From: an uncultured Roseburia sp.
GTDB lineage: Bacteria; Bacillota; Clostridia; Lachnospirales; Lachnospiraceae
Reading direction: 5' to 3'
Length of the DNA: 16,138 bases
Assembly: GCA_934307185.1 (NCBI GenBank)
Contig: CAKRCJ010000018.1
Span: 1 to 16,138, forward strand
Part shown: one piece after another, positions 1-7,875 of the stretch
Layout of the letters: every line of letters begins with the position of its first letter
Position numbering within the stretch: position 1 is the first letter of the stretch
Notes under the pieces: generated by a model
What the model was told of the DNA's origin: nothing
Databases searched by the model: none
The model's input: only the letters and a program-made list of their open reading frames with translations
Made by a program: the position numbers and the translations under genes

Positions 1-260
1 GTATGGTAGATTATAAAAAAATACCGGTTGAAACAGAGGATGACATCTATCCGGACGGTAACACATGGGCGGATGCCGATATAAGCCAGGCATCTGATTA
101 TATGAAGCGTCTGTATGAAGATAAAGATTACTATAAGAGGCTTCAGAACAATGCAAAACAGTATATCAATGAAAAACTTGGCCTTGAATCAATTGTAAAA
201 CAAATGGAAGTACGGTTAGAGGAGATTGGATTATCTGGTTTGAAACAGGATAAAACTTGA
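1..260 (+). CDS. Glycosyltransferase, C-terminal fragment (5' end outside window)
   Basis: About 86 codons are visible, and the reading frame is open to the window edge, so this is the 3' end of a longer gene; the ATG at position 3 is probably internal. The visible part (PDGNTWADADISQASDYM, then a Lys/Tyr-rich helix and a final amphipathic helix) resembles the end of GT-B glycosyltransferases of families GT1/GT4. In those enzymes a 'G-x-x-W-A-x-x-D' stretch is followed by a helix packing against the C-terminal Rossmann domain. Catalytic residues would lie upstream and cannot be checked. It precedes the ABC exporter genes, so it probably acts in the cytoplasm on the same surface glycan. The last codons overlap the -35 element of the next promoter, and no terminator is seen after it, so read-through into the exporter operon is possible. 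The family call is moderate and the substrate unknown. Confidence 0.6.
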   Translation, partial: MVDYKKIPVETEDDIYPDGNTWADADISQASDYMKRLYEDKDYYKRLQNNAKQYINEKLGLESIVKQMEVRLEEIGLSGLKQDKT

Positions 261-285
261 GAATACTGGTATGACATGATATAAT
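257..285 (+). promoter_or_regulatory. Sigma-A-type promoter for the exporter operon
   Basis: The -35 box TTGAGA (257-262) is followed by a 17-bp spacer and a perfect -10 box TATAAT (280-285), with an extended -10 TG at 277-278. The predicted start is near 292, giving a leader of about 70 nt before the ATG at 361. The -35 overlaps the stop codon of the upstream gene. This is a textbook match, with no operator-like inverted repeat obvious around it. The call rests on sequence only. Confidence 0.8.
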
Positions 286-360
286 GAATTGTTTCTAAGT
301 AAATTTGAAGAAGCGTAATATAAAAATATTTGCGGAAAAGCAACTAAAAAGAGGGTTAGA

Positions 361-1149
361 ATGAAGCGTTTAAAAGAGATATATGAATACAGACAGATGA
401 TATACAGTCTGGTAAGGAAAGAATTAAGAGGAAGATATAAGGGGTCTGTACTTGGATTTTTCTGGACATTTTTAAATCCACTGCTGCAGCTTATGGTCTA
501 CACAATCGTTTTCTCAACAATTATGAGATCCGGAATAGAGAATTATTATCTGTTTTTGTTTGTGGCACTTGTACCGTGGATTTTTTTCAGTTCCTGTCTG
601 ACAGGTGGTTCTACAAGTATTATGAATTCCGGTGATATGGTAAAAAAGATTTATTTTCCGCGTGAAGTTATGCCGATTGCATATGTAACAAGTGCATTTG
701 TCAATATGATTTTGACGTTCGTAGTTGTTTTTGCTGTATTAATTGTTTCCGGATATGGAATGTATTTTAGAGCGTTATTGTATCTTCCGATTATTATGAT
801 TGTAGAATATCTGCTTGGACTTGGAATTGCACTTTTAACATCAGCACTTACTGTATTTTTCCGTGATTTGGCTTATATTCTTAGTATTGTCGGCATGGCA
901 TGGCAGTTTTTAACACCGGTTATGTATCCGCAGGAGATGGTGGAAGACGCATTGCCGGATTATATGTTAAAAATCTGGAATTTAAATCCGATGACACCGA
1001 TCATTAATGCATACAGGGATATTTTATATTATAAAACAATTCCGCACTTAAGCACACTTATCACAGCAGTGGTACTCGGAATTATTGTTTTAATTATTGG
1101 AGAGATTGTATTTGTGAAACTGCAGAGAGGTTTTGCAGAAGAATTATAA
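361..1149 (+). CDS. wzm: Polysaccharide ABC exporter, permease subunit (Wzm/TagG/RgpC type)
   Basis: This 262-residue integral membrane protein is the typical length for the ABC-2 permease family that exports O-antigen, teichoic acid or rhamnan chains on a lipid carrier. The N-terminus (LVRKELRGRYKGSVLGFFW, about residues 19-37) is the cytoplasmic interface helix and first membrane entry characteristic of Wzm/TagG/RgpC proteins. It is followed by roughly six hydrophobic spans, near residues 30-52, 60-80, 105-130, 138-165, 172-192 and 230-252. The ATG is preceded by GAGGG at 351-355. It is the first gene behind the promoter at 257-285. Its ATPase partner is not adjacent but lies five genes on (5001-6392), an unusual separation, since wzm and wzt are generally neighbours. 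The family call is strong; the exported glycan is unknown. Confidence 0.9.
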   Translation: MKRLKEIYEYRQMIYSLVRKELRGRYKGSVLGFFWTFLNPLLQLMVYTIVFSTIMRSGIENYYLFLFVALVPWIFFSSCLTGGSTSIMNSGDMVKKIYFPREVMPIAYVTSAFVNMILTFVVVFAVLIVSGYGMYFRALLYLPIIMIVEYLLGLGIALLTSALTVFFRDLAYILSIVGMAWQFLTPVMYPQEMVEDALPDYMLKIWNLNPMTPIINAYRDILYYKTIPHLSTLITAVVLGIIVLIIGEIVFVKLQRGFAEEL

Positions 1150-1167
1150 GAGAAAGACAGGGAGTTT

Positions 1168-2241
1168 ATGAGAGTAATCCAGGTACTACCTATTCTTGCT
1201 TTTGGGGATGCGGTCGGCAATGATGCGAGAGCGTTAAAAGAAGCATTAAAAGCTGCCGGATATGAGACACAAATCTATGCGGCACATATCGATGAAAGAC
1301 TGCCGAAGAAAACAGCATTGCCATATGAAAAAATTGGTCCGGTGAATAAAGAGGACATTATAATTTATCATCTGTCTACCGGACACATATTAAATGAAAA
1401 AGTAAAAGAGTTAGGCGGGAAACTTGTCATAAGATATCATAATATCACACCGCCGCATTTCTTTAAAAATTATAATTATGAATTGTATCAGAGCTGTAAA
1501 TCCGGTGTAAAAGCAGCAAAAGAGCTTGCAGCATCAGCAGATTATGTGCTTGCAGTTTCAGAATTTAACAGACAGGACCTGCTTTCTTATGGTTATACGT
1601 GCGAAATGGAAGTGTTACCGATTTTAATTCCGTTTGCAGATTATGAAAAAAAACCGGATGAAAAAGTATTATCCGAATATGGGAACGACGGTTATACGAA
1701 CATCCTCTTTACCGGGCGCATTGCCCCGAACAAAAAGCAGGAGGATTTAATCGATACATTCTATTATTACAAAAAATATATCAATTCAAAATCAAGATTA
1801 ATTCTTGTCGGTACACATCCAAAGGGAGATGCTTATGAAAAACAGCTTAAGGACTATGTAAAGGCACTCGGATTAGAGGATGTGCTGTTTACCGGACAGG
1901 TCAGATTTGATGAAATATTAGCTTATTACAAAGCGGCAGATATATTTTTATGTATGAGTGGACATGAGGGCTTTTGTGTGCCGCTTGTTGAGGCGATGTA
2001 TTTTGATGTGCCGGTCATAGCGAGGAATACGACGGCAGTCGGAGATACTTTAGGTGGAAGTGCGGTACTTCTGCCGGATGAAAACCCGATTGTGGCAGCA
2101 GAAATGATAAACCGTGTTCTGACAGATAAAAAGCTGAAAGAGCGTATCATACGAAATCAGAGAATACGGTTAAAAGATTTTGACCATGCGGTAATAGAAA
2201 AACAGTTTTTAAAAGCGATTGAAAGTATAAAAGAAAAATAA
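1168..2241 (+). CDS. GT4-family glycosyltransferase, FGDAVGND type, copy 1
   Basis: This is a 357-residue GT-B enzyme. The N-terminal Rossmann domain begins with a Gly-rich segment (FGDAVGND, residues 12-19). The C-terminal domain has the donor-binding stretch NILFTGRIAPNKKQED and the E-x7-E motif (EGFCVPLVE, E267 and E275) of retaining GT4 enzymes. There is no signal peptide or membrane span, so it is cytoplasmic. It probably adds a nucleotide-activated sugar to a lipid-linked glycan; donor and linkage cannot be read. It is closely related along its whole length to the product of 2738-3823 (more than half of residues identical by eye) and more distantly to residues 128-484 of the product of 6406-7860. 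Start ATG has AGGGAG at 1159-1164. Unlike the other two copies it has no obvious helix/coiled-coil partner of its own, though the small gene at 2285 follows it by 43 bp. Confidence 0.88.
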   Translation: MRVIQVLPILAFGDAVGNDARALKEALKAAGYETQIYAAHIDERLPKKTALPYEKIGPVNKEDIIIYHLSTGHILNEKVKELGGKLVIRYHNITPPHFFKNYNYELYQSCKSGVKAAKELAASADYVLAVSEFNRQDLLSYGYTCEMEVLPILIPFADYEKKPDEKVLSEYGNDGYTNILFTGRIAPNKKQEDLIDTFYYYKKYINSKSRLILVGTHPKGDAYEKQLKDYVKALGLEDVLFTGQVRFDEILAYYKAADIFLCMSGHEGFCVPLVEAMYFDVPVIARNTTAVGDTLGGSAVLLPDENPIVAAEMINRVLTDKKLKERIIRNQRIRLKDFDHAVIEKQFLKAIESIKEK

Positions 2242-2284
2242 AAAATCCAAAGATAAAAATTACAGGAAAAAGTGGAGGTTTGTA

Positions 2285-2734
2285 ATGGCAGAGCAGATAG
2301 AACAGATTAATGTGGAAGAAATCATGAGTGAAATCAGAGAGCAGATAAAAGAGCGTGGATATACAGAGAAAGAACTGAAATTTGCGGATTTACGTGATGA
2401 TTTAATGGCAGGTTCGGATGATTTCTACAGTTATGAGCATTTTAAGGGGACCGTTGACCAGATGGACAATAAAAGAGTCGTTCAGTGGTGGAATCCAATT
2501 ACCGGTAATCCGGTTTCTGTTTTCATTAAGAGATTTATCCGTAAATGTATCACATTTATCATTGATCCAATCGTAATCAGACAGAATGATTTTAATAATT
2601 ACACAGCTTCCGCACTTACACAGGTCAGCGCTAAATTTGAACAGGAGCAGGATTATAATTTAGAAGAAATGCAGAATAAAATTGAAAAGTTAGAAGCACG
2701 TATTGCAGAATTAGAAAAGAAGTGTGGGGAATAG
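2285..2734 (+). CDS. Small amphipathic-helix and coiled-coil protein, probable glycosyltransferase partner
   Basis: This 149-residue protein has no enzymatic domain that I recognise. In order it has an acidic helical start (residues 8-42), a middle segment with WWNPITG (68-74), a basic and hydrophobic helix (about 76-94, VFIKRFIRKCITF), the motif DPIVIRQNDFN (94-104), and a heptad-like coiled coil to the C-terminus (about 110-147). The basic-hydrophobic helix looks suited to peripheral membrane binding rather than a full span. Nearly the same layout (helix, EPYFVRQRECN, coiled coil) forms the N-terminus of the glycosyltransferase at 6406-7860. The gene ends 3 bp before the paralogous glycosyltransferase at 2738, with a strong GTGGAGGT ribosome site at 2272-2279. 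I infer a membrane-anchoring or oligomerising subunit for that enzyme. The gene is real by spacing, ribosome site and codon use; the function is inference. Confidence 0.8.
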   Translation: MAEQIEQINVEEIMSEIREQIKERGYTEKELKFADLRDDLMAGSDDFYSYEHFKGTVDQMDNKRVVQWWNPITGNPVSVFIKRFIRKCITFIIDPIVIRQNDFNNYTASALTQVSAKFEQEQDYNLEEMQNKIEKLEARIAELEKKCGE

Positions 2735-2737
2735 TCT

Positions 2738-3823
2738 ATGAAAATATTTCAGATACTACCGGTACTTGCTTTTGGAGATGCAGTTGGAAATGATACAAGA
2801 GCACTAAAAGATGCTTTGACAGAAGCAGGATACGATAATGATATTTATGCAGCAGTGATTGATGAAAGACTGCCGAAAGGAACAGCACAGCCTTACGATA
2901 TGATGGAAAAAATAGAGGATGACGATATTGTTATCTATCATCTGTCCACAGGGCATGAATTGAATGAAAAATTCAAAAAATTAGGTGGAAGGAAGATTAT
3001 CCTCTATCATAATGTGACACCTGAAAAATATTTCAAAGAATATAACAGGGGTGCATACTTAAACTGTAAAAATGGTTTAAAAGATACAAGAGAGTTAGCA
3101 GATACCCCGGAGATGGCAATTGCAGATTCAGAATATAACAGACAGGATTTGATCAGTTATGGATATAACTGTGAGATAAAAGTGCTTCCGATTTTAATTC
3201 CTTTCGAGGATTATGAGAAGAAACCGAGCCAGAAAATTATTAATAAATATAAAAATGATGGTTATGTAAATATTCTGTTTACCGGACGTGTCGTTCCGAA
3301 TAAAAAGCAGGAAGATATTATTGACGCATTTTATTACTACAAAAAATTCATAAATCCAAAGTCCAGACTCATCCTTGTTGGTTCCTATGCGGGAATTGAC
3401 CGTTACCATGAACAGTTAGAAGCTTATGTGAAAGCACTGGATTTAGAAGATGTGATTTTTACCGGACAGATTAAGTTTGATGAAATTTTAGCATACTATA
3501 GAGTGGCAGATGTGTTCTTATGCATGAGTGAGCATGAGGGCTTTTGCGTTCCGCTGTTAGAGGCTATGTGTTTTGATGTTCCTGTGATAGCAAGGGATAC
3601 TTCTGCGATTGCGGGTACACTTGGAGGAAGCGGCATTCTTTTACCGGATAACAATCCAATGGTGGCAGCAGAGATGATAAACCGTGTTGTGACAGACCGG
3701 AATTTAAAAGAAACAATTGTGAAAAACCAGAGGGTAAGATTAAAAGATTTTGATAATAAAGTTGTAAAAAAACAATTTTTACAGATAATAGAAGAATTTA
3801 TAAATAAGAGGGATTCGCTATGA
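2738..3823 (+). CDS. GT4-family glycosyltransferase, FGDAVGND type, copy 2
   Basis: This 361-residue cytoplasmic GT-B enzyme is collinear with the product of 1168-2241. Shared landmarks are FGDAVGND at 12-19, the YHLSTGHELNEK segment, YHNVTP, VLPILIPFEDYEKKP, the donor-domain stretch NILFTGRVVPNKKQED and the E-x7-E motif EGFCVPLLE (E267 and E275). Proteins are far more alike than the DNA, where synonymous sites have drifted widely, so this is an old duplication rather than a recent one. It follows the coiled-coil gene by 3 bp and overlaps the next gene by 4 bp (ATGA), implying translational coupling on both sides. A GTGGGGA ribosome site lies at 2724-2730 inside the preceding gene. Copies 1 and 2 may add the same kind of sugar at different positions, but specificity cannot be read from sequence. 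Confidence 0.88.
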   Translation: MKIFQILPVLAFGDAVGNDTRALKDALTEAGYDNDIYAAVIDERLPKGTAQPYDMMEKIEDDDIVIYHLSTGHELNEKFKKLGGRKIILYHNVTPEKYFKEYNRGAYLNCKNGLKDTRELADTPEMAIADSEYNRQDLISYGYNCEIKVLPILIPFEDYEKKPSQKIINKYKNDGYVNILFTGRVVPNKKQEDIIDAFYYYKKFINPKSRLILVGSYAGIDRYHEQLEAYVKALDLEDVIFTGQIKFDEILAYYRVADVFLCMSEHEGFCVPLLEAMCFDVPVIARDTSAIAGTLGGSGILLPDNNPMVAAEMINRVVTDRNLKETIVKNQRVRLKDFDNKVVKKQFLQIIEEFINKRDSL

Positions 3824-5022
3824 AAAAAATAGGATTTGTAATTCCGTGGTTTGGATTTGATATACCAGGTGGTGCGGAAGCAGAGTTAAAAGGTCTGGTA
3901 CTGCATCTTCATGAAGCGGGCGTAGCACTTGAAATTCTCTCTACATGTGTACAGAACTTTAATGCAAACTGGAATTGTAATTATCATAAGCAGGGAGTAA
4001 CTGTTGAAAAAGGAATTACAGTACGCAGATTTAAAGTCCGGCAGAGAGATGAACAGAAATTTAATGAAGTAAATATCAAACTCATGAATAATAAGATGCC
4101 GACAGAAGCGGAAGAAGAAATTTTTAACCGTGAGATGGTCAACAGCCCGGCACTGTACAAGTATATCCGTGAGCACAAAGATGAATACAGCTTATTTGTG
4201 TTCATTCCTTACATGTTTGGAACAACCTATTATGGCATTCAGGAATGTTATGAAAAAGCAGTTTTAATTCCATGTTTTCATGATGAAAGTTATGTGTACA
4301 TGAAATCATTCCAGAGAGAATTTTCCAAAGTTGCAGGAATGATTTTTCATGCGAAACCGGAAGGAGAACTTGCAGCAAGAGTTTATGACTTGAAAAATGT
4401 GAATGCCAAAGTACTTGGGGAAGGCGTTTATACAGAATATACTTACGATGCAGACAGATTTCGTGAAAAATATGACATTCACAGTCCTTTTATCCTGTAT
4501 GCAGGAAGAAAAGATGTCGGTAAAAATATTTACACGCTGATTAATGACTTCCACGAATACAAATACCGGAACAAAAATGATCTGAAGCTGGTACTAATCG
4601 GCGGCGGTGAAGTGAAAATCCCTGCAGATATAAAAAATGATGTCATAGACCTTGGATTTGTGGATGTCCAGGATAAATTTGATGCATATGCAGCGGCGAC
4701 TGTTTTATGCCAGCCATCTAAACATGAAAGCTTTTCCCTTGTAATCATGGAAAGCTGGATTTGCGAGCGGCCGGTACTGGTACATGAACAGTGTGAGGTG
4801 ACAAAGCATTTTGCAGTCACATCACATGGTGGCTTATATTTTAACAATTATTTCGAATTTGAAGGTGCGGTTAATTTCTATCTTGATCATCCGGACAAAG
4901 CAAAAAATATGGGATTATCCGGAAGAAAATTTGTACTGGATAACTTTGCGTGGGATGTAATTGTTAAAAAATATATGGAATATTTTGAAGAGGTAGAAAA
5001 ATGCAGCCGGAAAACGCAATAG
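3820..5022 (+). CDS. GT4-family glycosyltransferase, distinct from the FGDAVGND group
   Basis: This is a 400-residue GT-B enzyme. The N-terminal domain opens with IGFVIPWFGFDIPGGAEAEL, whose GGAE-x3 loop is common at the acceptor/donor cleft of GT4 enzymes. The C-terminal domain has FILYAGRKDVGKN, and the E-x7-E motif appears as ESFSLVIME (E303 and E311). No signal peptide or membrane span is seen, so it acts in the cytoplasm. It is not closely related to the neighbouring FGDAVGND enzymes, so the operon encodes at least two kinds of transfer activity. Its start overlaps the previous stop codon by 4 bp, and its 3' end overlaps the start of the ATPase gene by 22 bp, which points to coupled translation and a fixed order in the operon. 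It is probably a retaining transferase on the exported glycan; the sugar is unknown. Confidence 0.87.
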   Translation: MKKIGFVIPWFGFDIPGGAEAELKGLVLHLHEAGVALEILSTCVQNFNANWNCNYHKQGVTVEKGITVRRFKVRQRDEQKFNEVNIKLMNNKMPTEAEEEIFNREMVNSPALYKYIREHKDEYSLFVFIPYMFGTTYYGIQECYEKAVLIPCFHDESYVYMKSFQREFSKVAGMIFHAKPEGELAARVYDLKNVNAKVLGEGVYTEYTYDADRFREKYDIHSPFILYAGRKDVGKNIYTLINDFHEYKYRNKNDLKLVLIGGGEVKIPADIKNDVIDLGFVDVQDKFDAYAAATVLCQPSKHESFSLVIMESWICERPVLVHEQCEVTKHFAVTSHGGLYFNNYFEFEGAVNFYLDHPDKAKNMGLSGRKFVLDNFAWDVIVKKYMEYFEEVEKCSRKTQ

Positions 5023-6392
5023 AAGTAAGAGATCTGACGAAAAAATTTAAAGTGTTTTACGATAAAGGAAATCAGCTCAAGGAAAAAATCCTGTTTCATA
5101 ACAGAAACCGTTATGAGAACCGGTGGGTGTTAAATGGCATCAGCTTTAACATCCGCAGGGGTGAGGCAGTCGGTTTAATCGGACATAACGGCTGTGGAAA
5201 AAGTACCACATTAAAATTACTGACGAAAATAATCTATCCGGACAGCGGAACCATTGATATGTGTGGCAGGGTTTCGAGCCTGATTGAGCTTGGCGCAGGT
5301 TTTCACCCGGACATGAGTGGACGTGAGAATATTTATACAAATGCATCAATCTTTGGTCTGAGCAAAAAAGAGATTGATGAGAGAGTTGCCAAAATTATCG
5401 AATTTTCTGAACTGGAAGAATTTATTGATAATCCGGTCAGGACCTATTCTTCCGGTATGTATATGCGTCTTGCGTTTTCTGTTGCAATCAACGTAGATGC
5501 TGATATTCTTCTGATTGACGAAATATTAGGTGTCGGAGATGCACATTTTCAGGAAAAATGTTTTGAAAAACTGCAGAGTATAAAAAAAAGCGGAACTACA
5601 ATCGTAATTGTGTCGCACAGCATGGGACAGATTGAAGATATCTGTGACAGGTGTATCTGGATTGACAAAGGAAAAATCCGCATGGAAGGCAGACCGGAAG
5701 AGGTTGATGCAAAATATCTTGAATACATGGGTGTAAAATCCAATGAGGAGAAGAAAAAGACACTCTTAGAAGAGCAGCAGAAACAGCAGGAAAAGTTAAA
5801 AAAAGAAGAAGAAAACAGAGAACGTATTGAAAAGTCTGATTTCAAAATAAATGATATCAGTTTAAAGGACAAAGAGCTTACCATTCATTATTCTGTCAGT
5901 GGAATTTGTGAGGATGCGGTTTTGAAATTTGCTGCAAAAGAAGGAGAGTGGATTGCATGCTCCGGTACGAATTTGAAGGTAGACCCAATCGGAAAGTTCG
6001 ATACAGAATTAAAACAGTCGCAGTTATTAACCTATCTTGCCGGTGTGAATGATACACATGAAAATTATCTGCCACAGATGCAGACAAGCGGAGACTGTGA
6101 ACATGTAGATGATTATTTGCTGATTCATCCGAATGGTGTAATGTATGGACCATATATTACGCTTCCGCCAATGCATTACAAACTGCAGATTGAAGTATCA
6201 TATGAAGGCGAAAACAAGCCGGTAATTGCAATTACAAAAAATGGAGGCAATGTAAGAATTGCTGAGATGCAGTTGTCAAACGGAAATAACTTTTTGAATT
6301 TCACATTGGAGTCGAAAGCTGAAAACTTAGAATTTGTAATGTCAAATGGCATTGGTGCAGATGTTGTTGTAAAAAATATAGAAGTAAGATAA
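5001..6392 (+). CDS. wzt: Polysaccharide ABC exporter, ATPase subunit with coiled-coil linker and C-terminal glycan-recognition-like domain (Wzt type)
   Basis: This 463-residue protein carries a complete nucleotide-binding domain at residues 1-245: Walker A GHNGCGKST (61-69), signature YSSGMYMRL (149-157), Walker B ILLIDE (169-174) and switch H206. A highly charged Glu/Lys/Gln helix (about 247-279) links it to a beta-rich C-terminal region (281-463). Plain TagH/RgpD ATPases are usually shorter, whereas Wzt proteins of the E. coli O8/O9a type have a C-terminal domain that binds the finished chain before export. I infer the same role here. The last 90 residues carry a signature, GPYITLPPMHYKLQI (383-397), also found at the C-terminus of the membrane protein at 7876-10320. 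The ATG at 5001 has GAAGAGGT at 4987-4994. Its partner permease is at 361-1149. Confidence 0.9.
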   Translation: MQPENAIEVRDLTKKFKVFYDKGNQLKEKILFHNRNRYENRWVLNGISFNIRRGEAVGLIGHNGCGKSTTLKLLTKIIYPDSGTIDMCGRVSSLIELGAGFHPDMSGRENIYTNASIFGLSKKEIDERVAKIIEFSELEEFIDNPVRTYSSGMYMRLAFSVAINVDADILLIDEILGVGDAHFQEKCFEKLQSIKKSGTTIVIVSHSMGQIEDICDRCIWIDKGKIRMEGRPEEVDAKYLEYMGVKSNEEKKKTLLEEQQKQQEKLKKEEENRERIEKSDFKINDISLKDKELTIHYSVSGICEDAVLKFAAKEGEWIACSGTNLKVDPIGKFDTELKQSQLLTYLAGVNDTHENYLPQMQTSGDCEHVDDYLLIHPNGVMYGPYITLPPMHYKLQIEVSYEGENKPVIAITKNGGNVRIAEMQLSNGNNFLNFTLESKAENLEFVMSNGIGADVVVKNIEVR

Positions 6393-6405
6393 ACGTGGAG
6401 GAATT

Positions 6406-7860
6406 ATGCGGAAACCGGAAGAAATTCGATTTGACCTTCAGTCAAATCAAAATCTGTCAAGAAGAAATATTCAAAAGGCATATGACCTGGGAAAAATTCC
6501 TGAAACATCTTTGGGAGAACGCACATCGCTTCGTGAAAAAATTATCCATGTGTATAAATTCATTACGGGAAAGATGGTACGCTGGTTTGTAGAGCCATAT
6601 TTTGTCCGGCAGAGAGAATGTAATCATACAATTACAAATGTTTTGGAAGATTATGACAGAATGCATACAATTCTTATGGAAGAAAATGATGCATTAAAAG
6701 GAACTATCAGTCAGTTACAATATCAGATGGCAGAACTTCACCGGAAGCTTGGCATGAGTACCTTATTTGATGTTTATCAGGAAAAACCAAGAATTATCCA
6801 GATTGTTGCATCCTTAAATTTTGGTGATGCAGTTGGAAATGATGTGCGCGCAATTGCGAGGGCATTAAAGGAAGCAGATTATGTAACTGGTATTTTTACA
6901 CTTGCGATCCATCCGAAAATCAAGGATGAAGGAGTGTATCTTATCAATATGCTGCCTGAGTTAAATGAAAATGATATTATCATTTACCACTATGCCACTG
7001 CAGATGAACTTTCGGATATCATTAAGAAAGCTCCGTGTAAAGTTGTTTTAAGATATCATAATGTAACTCCGCCGGCTTTCTTTCATGGATATGACGAAGA
7101 TGCTGAAAAAATTACCGGTGATGGCCTTACACAGATTGCAGATTTAAAAGATGCGATAGACTATGGAATGGTAGTCTCTGAATTTAATAAGAGAGATTTA
7201 ATAGCAATGGGCTATAAATGCCCGATTTCTGTTGTTCCGATTTTAATACCATTTTCTGATTATGAGCAGGAGCCAAGTGAAGCTGTGGTGAACAGGTATT
7301 CGGATGGAATTACAAATATCGTGTTTGTCGGAAGAGTAGTACCGAACAAACGGATTGAGGATGTTATCTGTGCTTTCAAAAAATATAAAGATACATATGA
7401 TAAAAAAGCGCGGCTTTTCTTAGTTGGAAACTTTAAAGAGACAGATTTGTACTATAAACATCTGGAAGAATATATAAAAGAGACCGGGGCAGAGGATGTT
7501 ATTTTCCCCGGACACATTCCGTTTAGTGAGATACTTGCCTATTATAAAATCGCAGATGTGTTCTTATGCATGAGTGAGCATGAAGGCTTCTGTGTCCCGC
7601 TTGTGGAGGCGATGTTCTTTGAAACGCCGATTGTTGCCTATGCGTCGACCGCGATACCGGATACACTTGGTGGAAGTGGTGTTTTAGTAGAAGAAAAAAA
7701 TATGGATGTGATTGCAGAGCGGATTCATGAAATTGTTTCAGATCAATCGTACAAAAAAAATATCATTGATGGTGAGAGAAAACGGCTGAAAGATTTTTCC
7801 TACGAACATATAAAAGAAGAGATACTAGAGGAGATTGGAAAAGTTATCAGCAACAAATAG
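6406..7860 (+). CDS. GT4-family glycosyltransferase, FGDAVGND type, copy 3, with N-terminal helix and coiled-coil domain
   Basis: This 484-residue protein has two parts. Residues 1-125 are non-catalytic: a polar start, a basic amphipathic helix (about 42-62), the motif EPYFVRQRECN (63-73) and a coiled coil (about 75-115). Residues 128-484 are a GT-B glycosyltransferase with FGDAVGND (139-146), NIVFVGRVVPNKRIED and E-x7-E as EGFCVPLVE (E393 and E401). It is homologous to the products of 1168-2241 and 2738-3823 but more diverged. The N-terminal part matches the layout of the separate 149-residue protein at 2285-2734, so this is a natural fusion of that module with a transferase. The helix and coiled coil probably hold the enzyme at the membrane as an oligomer, near lipid-linked acceptor and exporter. 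Ribosome site GTGGAGGA lies just upstream, starting 11 bp before the ATG. Confidence 0.88.
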   Translation: MRKPEEIRFDLQSNQNLSRRNIQKAYDLGKIPETSLGERTSLREKIIHVYKFITGKMVRWFVEPYFVRQRECNHTITNVLEDYDRMHTILMEENDALKGTISQLQYQMAELHRKLGMSTLFDVYQEKPRIIQIVASLNFGDAVGNDVRAIARALKEADYVTGIFTLAIHPKIKDEGVYLINMLPELNENDIIIYHYATADELSDIIKKAPCKVVLRYHNVTPPAFFHGYDEDAEKITGDGLTQIADLKDAIDYGMVVSEFNKRDLIAMGYKCPISVVPILIPFSDYEQEPSEAVVNRYSDGITNIVFVGRVVPNKRIEDVICAFKKYKDTYDKKARLFLVGNFKETDLYYKHLEEYIKETGAEDVIFPGHIPFSEILAYYKIADVFLCMSEHEGFCVPLVEAMFFETPIVAYASTAIPDTLGGSGVLVEEKNMDVIAERIHEIVSDQSYKKNIIDGERKRLKDFSYEHIKEEILEEIGKVISNK

Positions 7861-7875
7861 AAATGAGGAAATAAA

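Noticed and set aside
143..343. Open frame on the minus strand overlapping the end of the first gene and its downstream gap
   Set aside because: It has no ribosome site and covers a clear + strand promoter. The other long minus-strand frames inside genes are likewise shadows of + strand genes with consistent coding signals.
6395..6592. 65-codon + frame starting just before the glycosyltransferase at 6406
   Set aside because: It overlaps the start of that gene in another frame and has no ribosome site of its own; the GTGGAGGA sequence is correctly spaced for the ATG at 6406.
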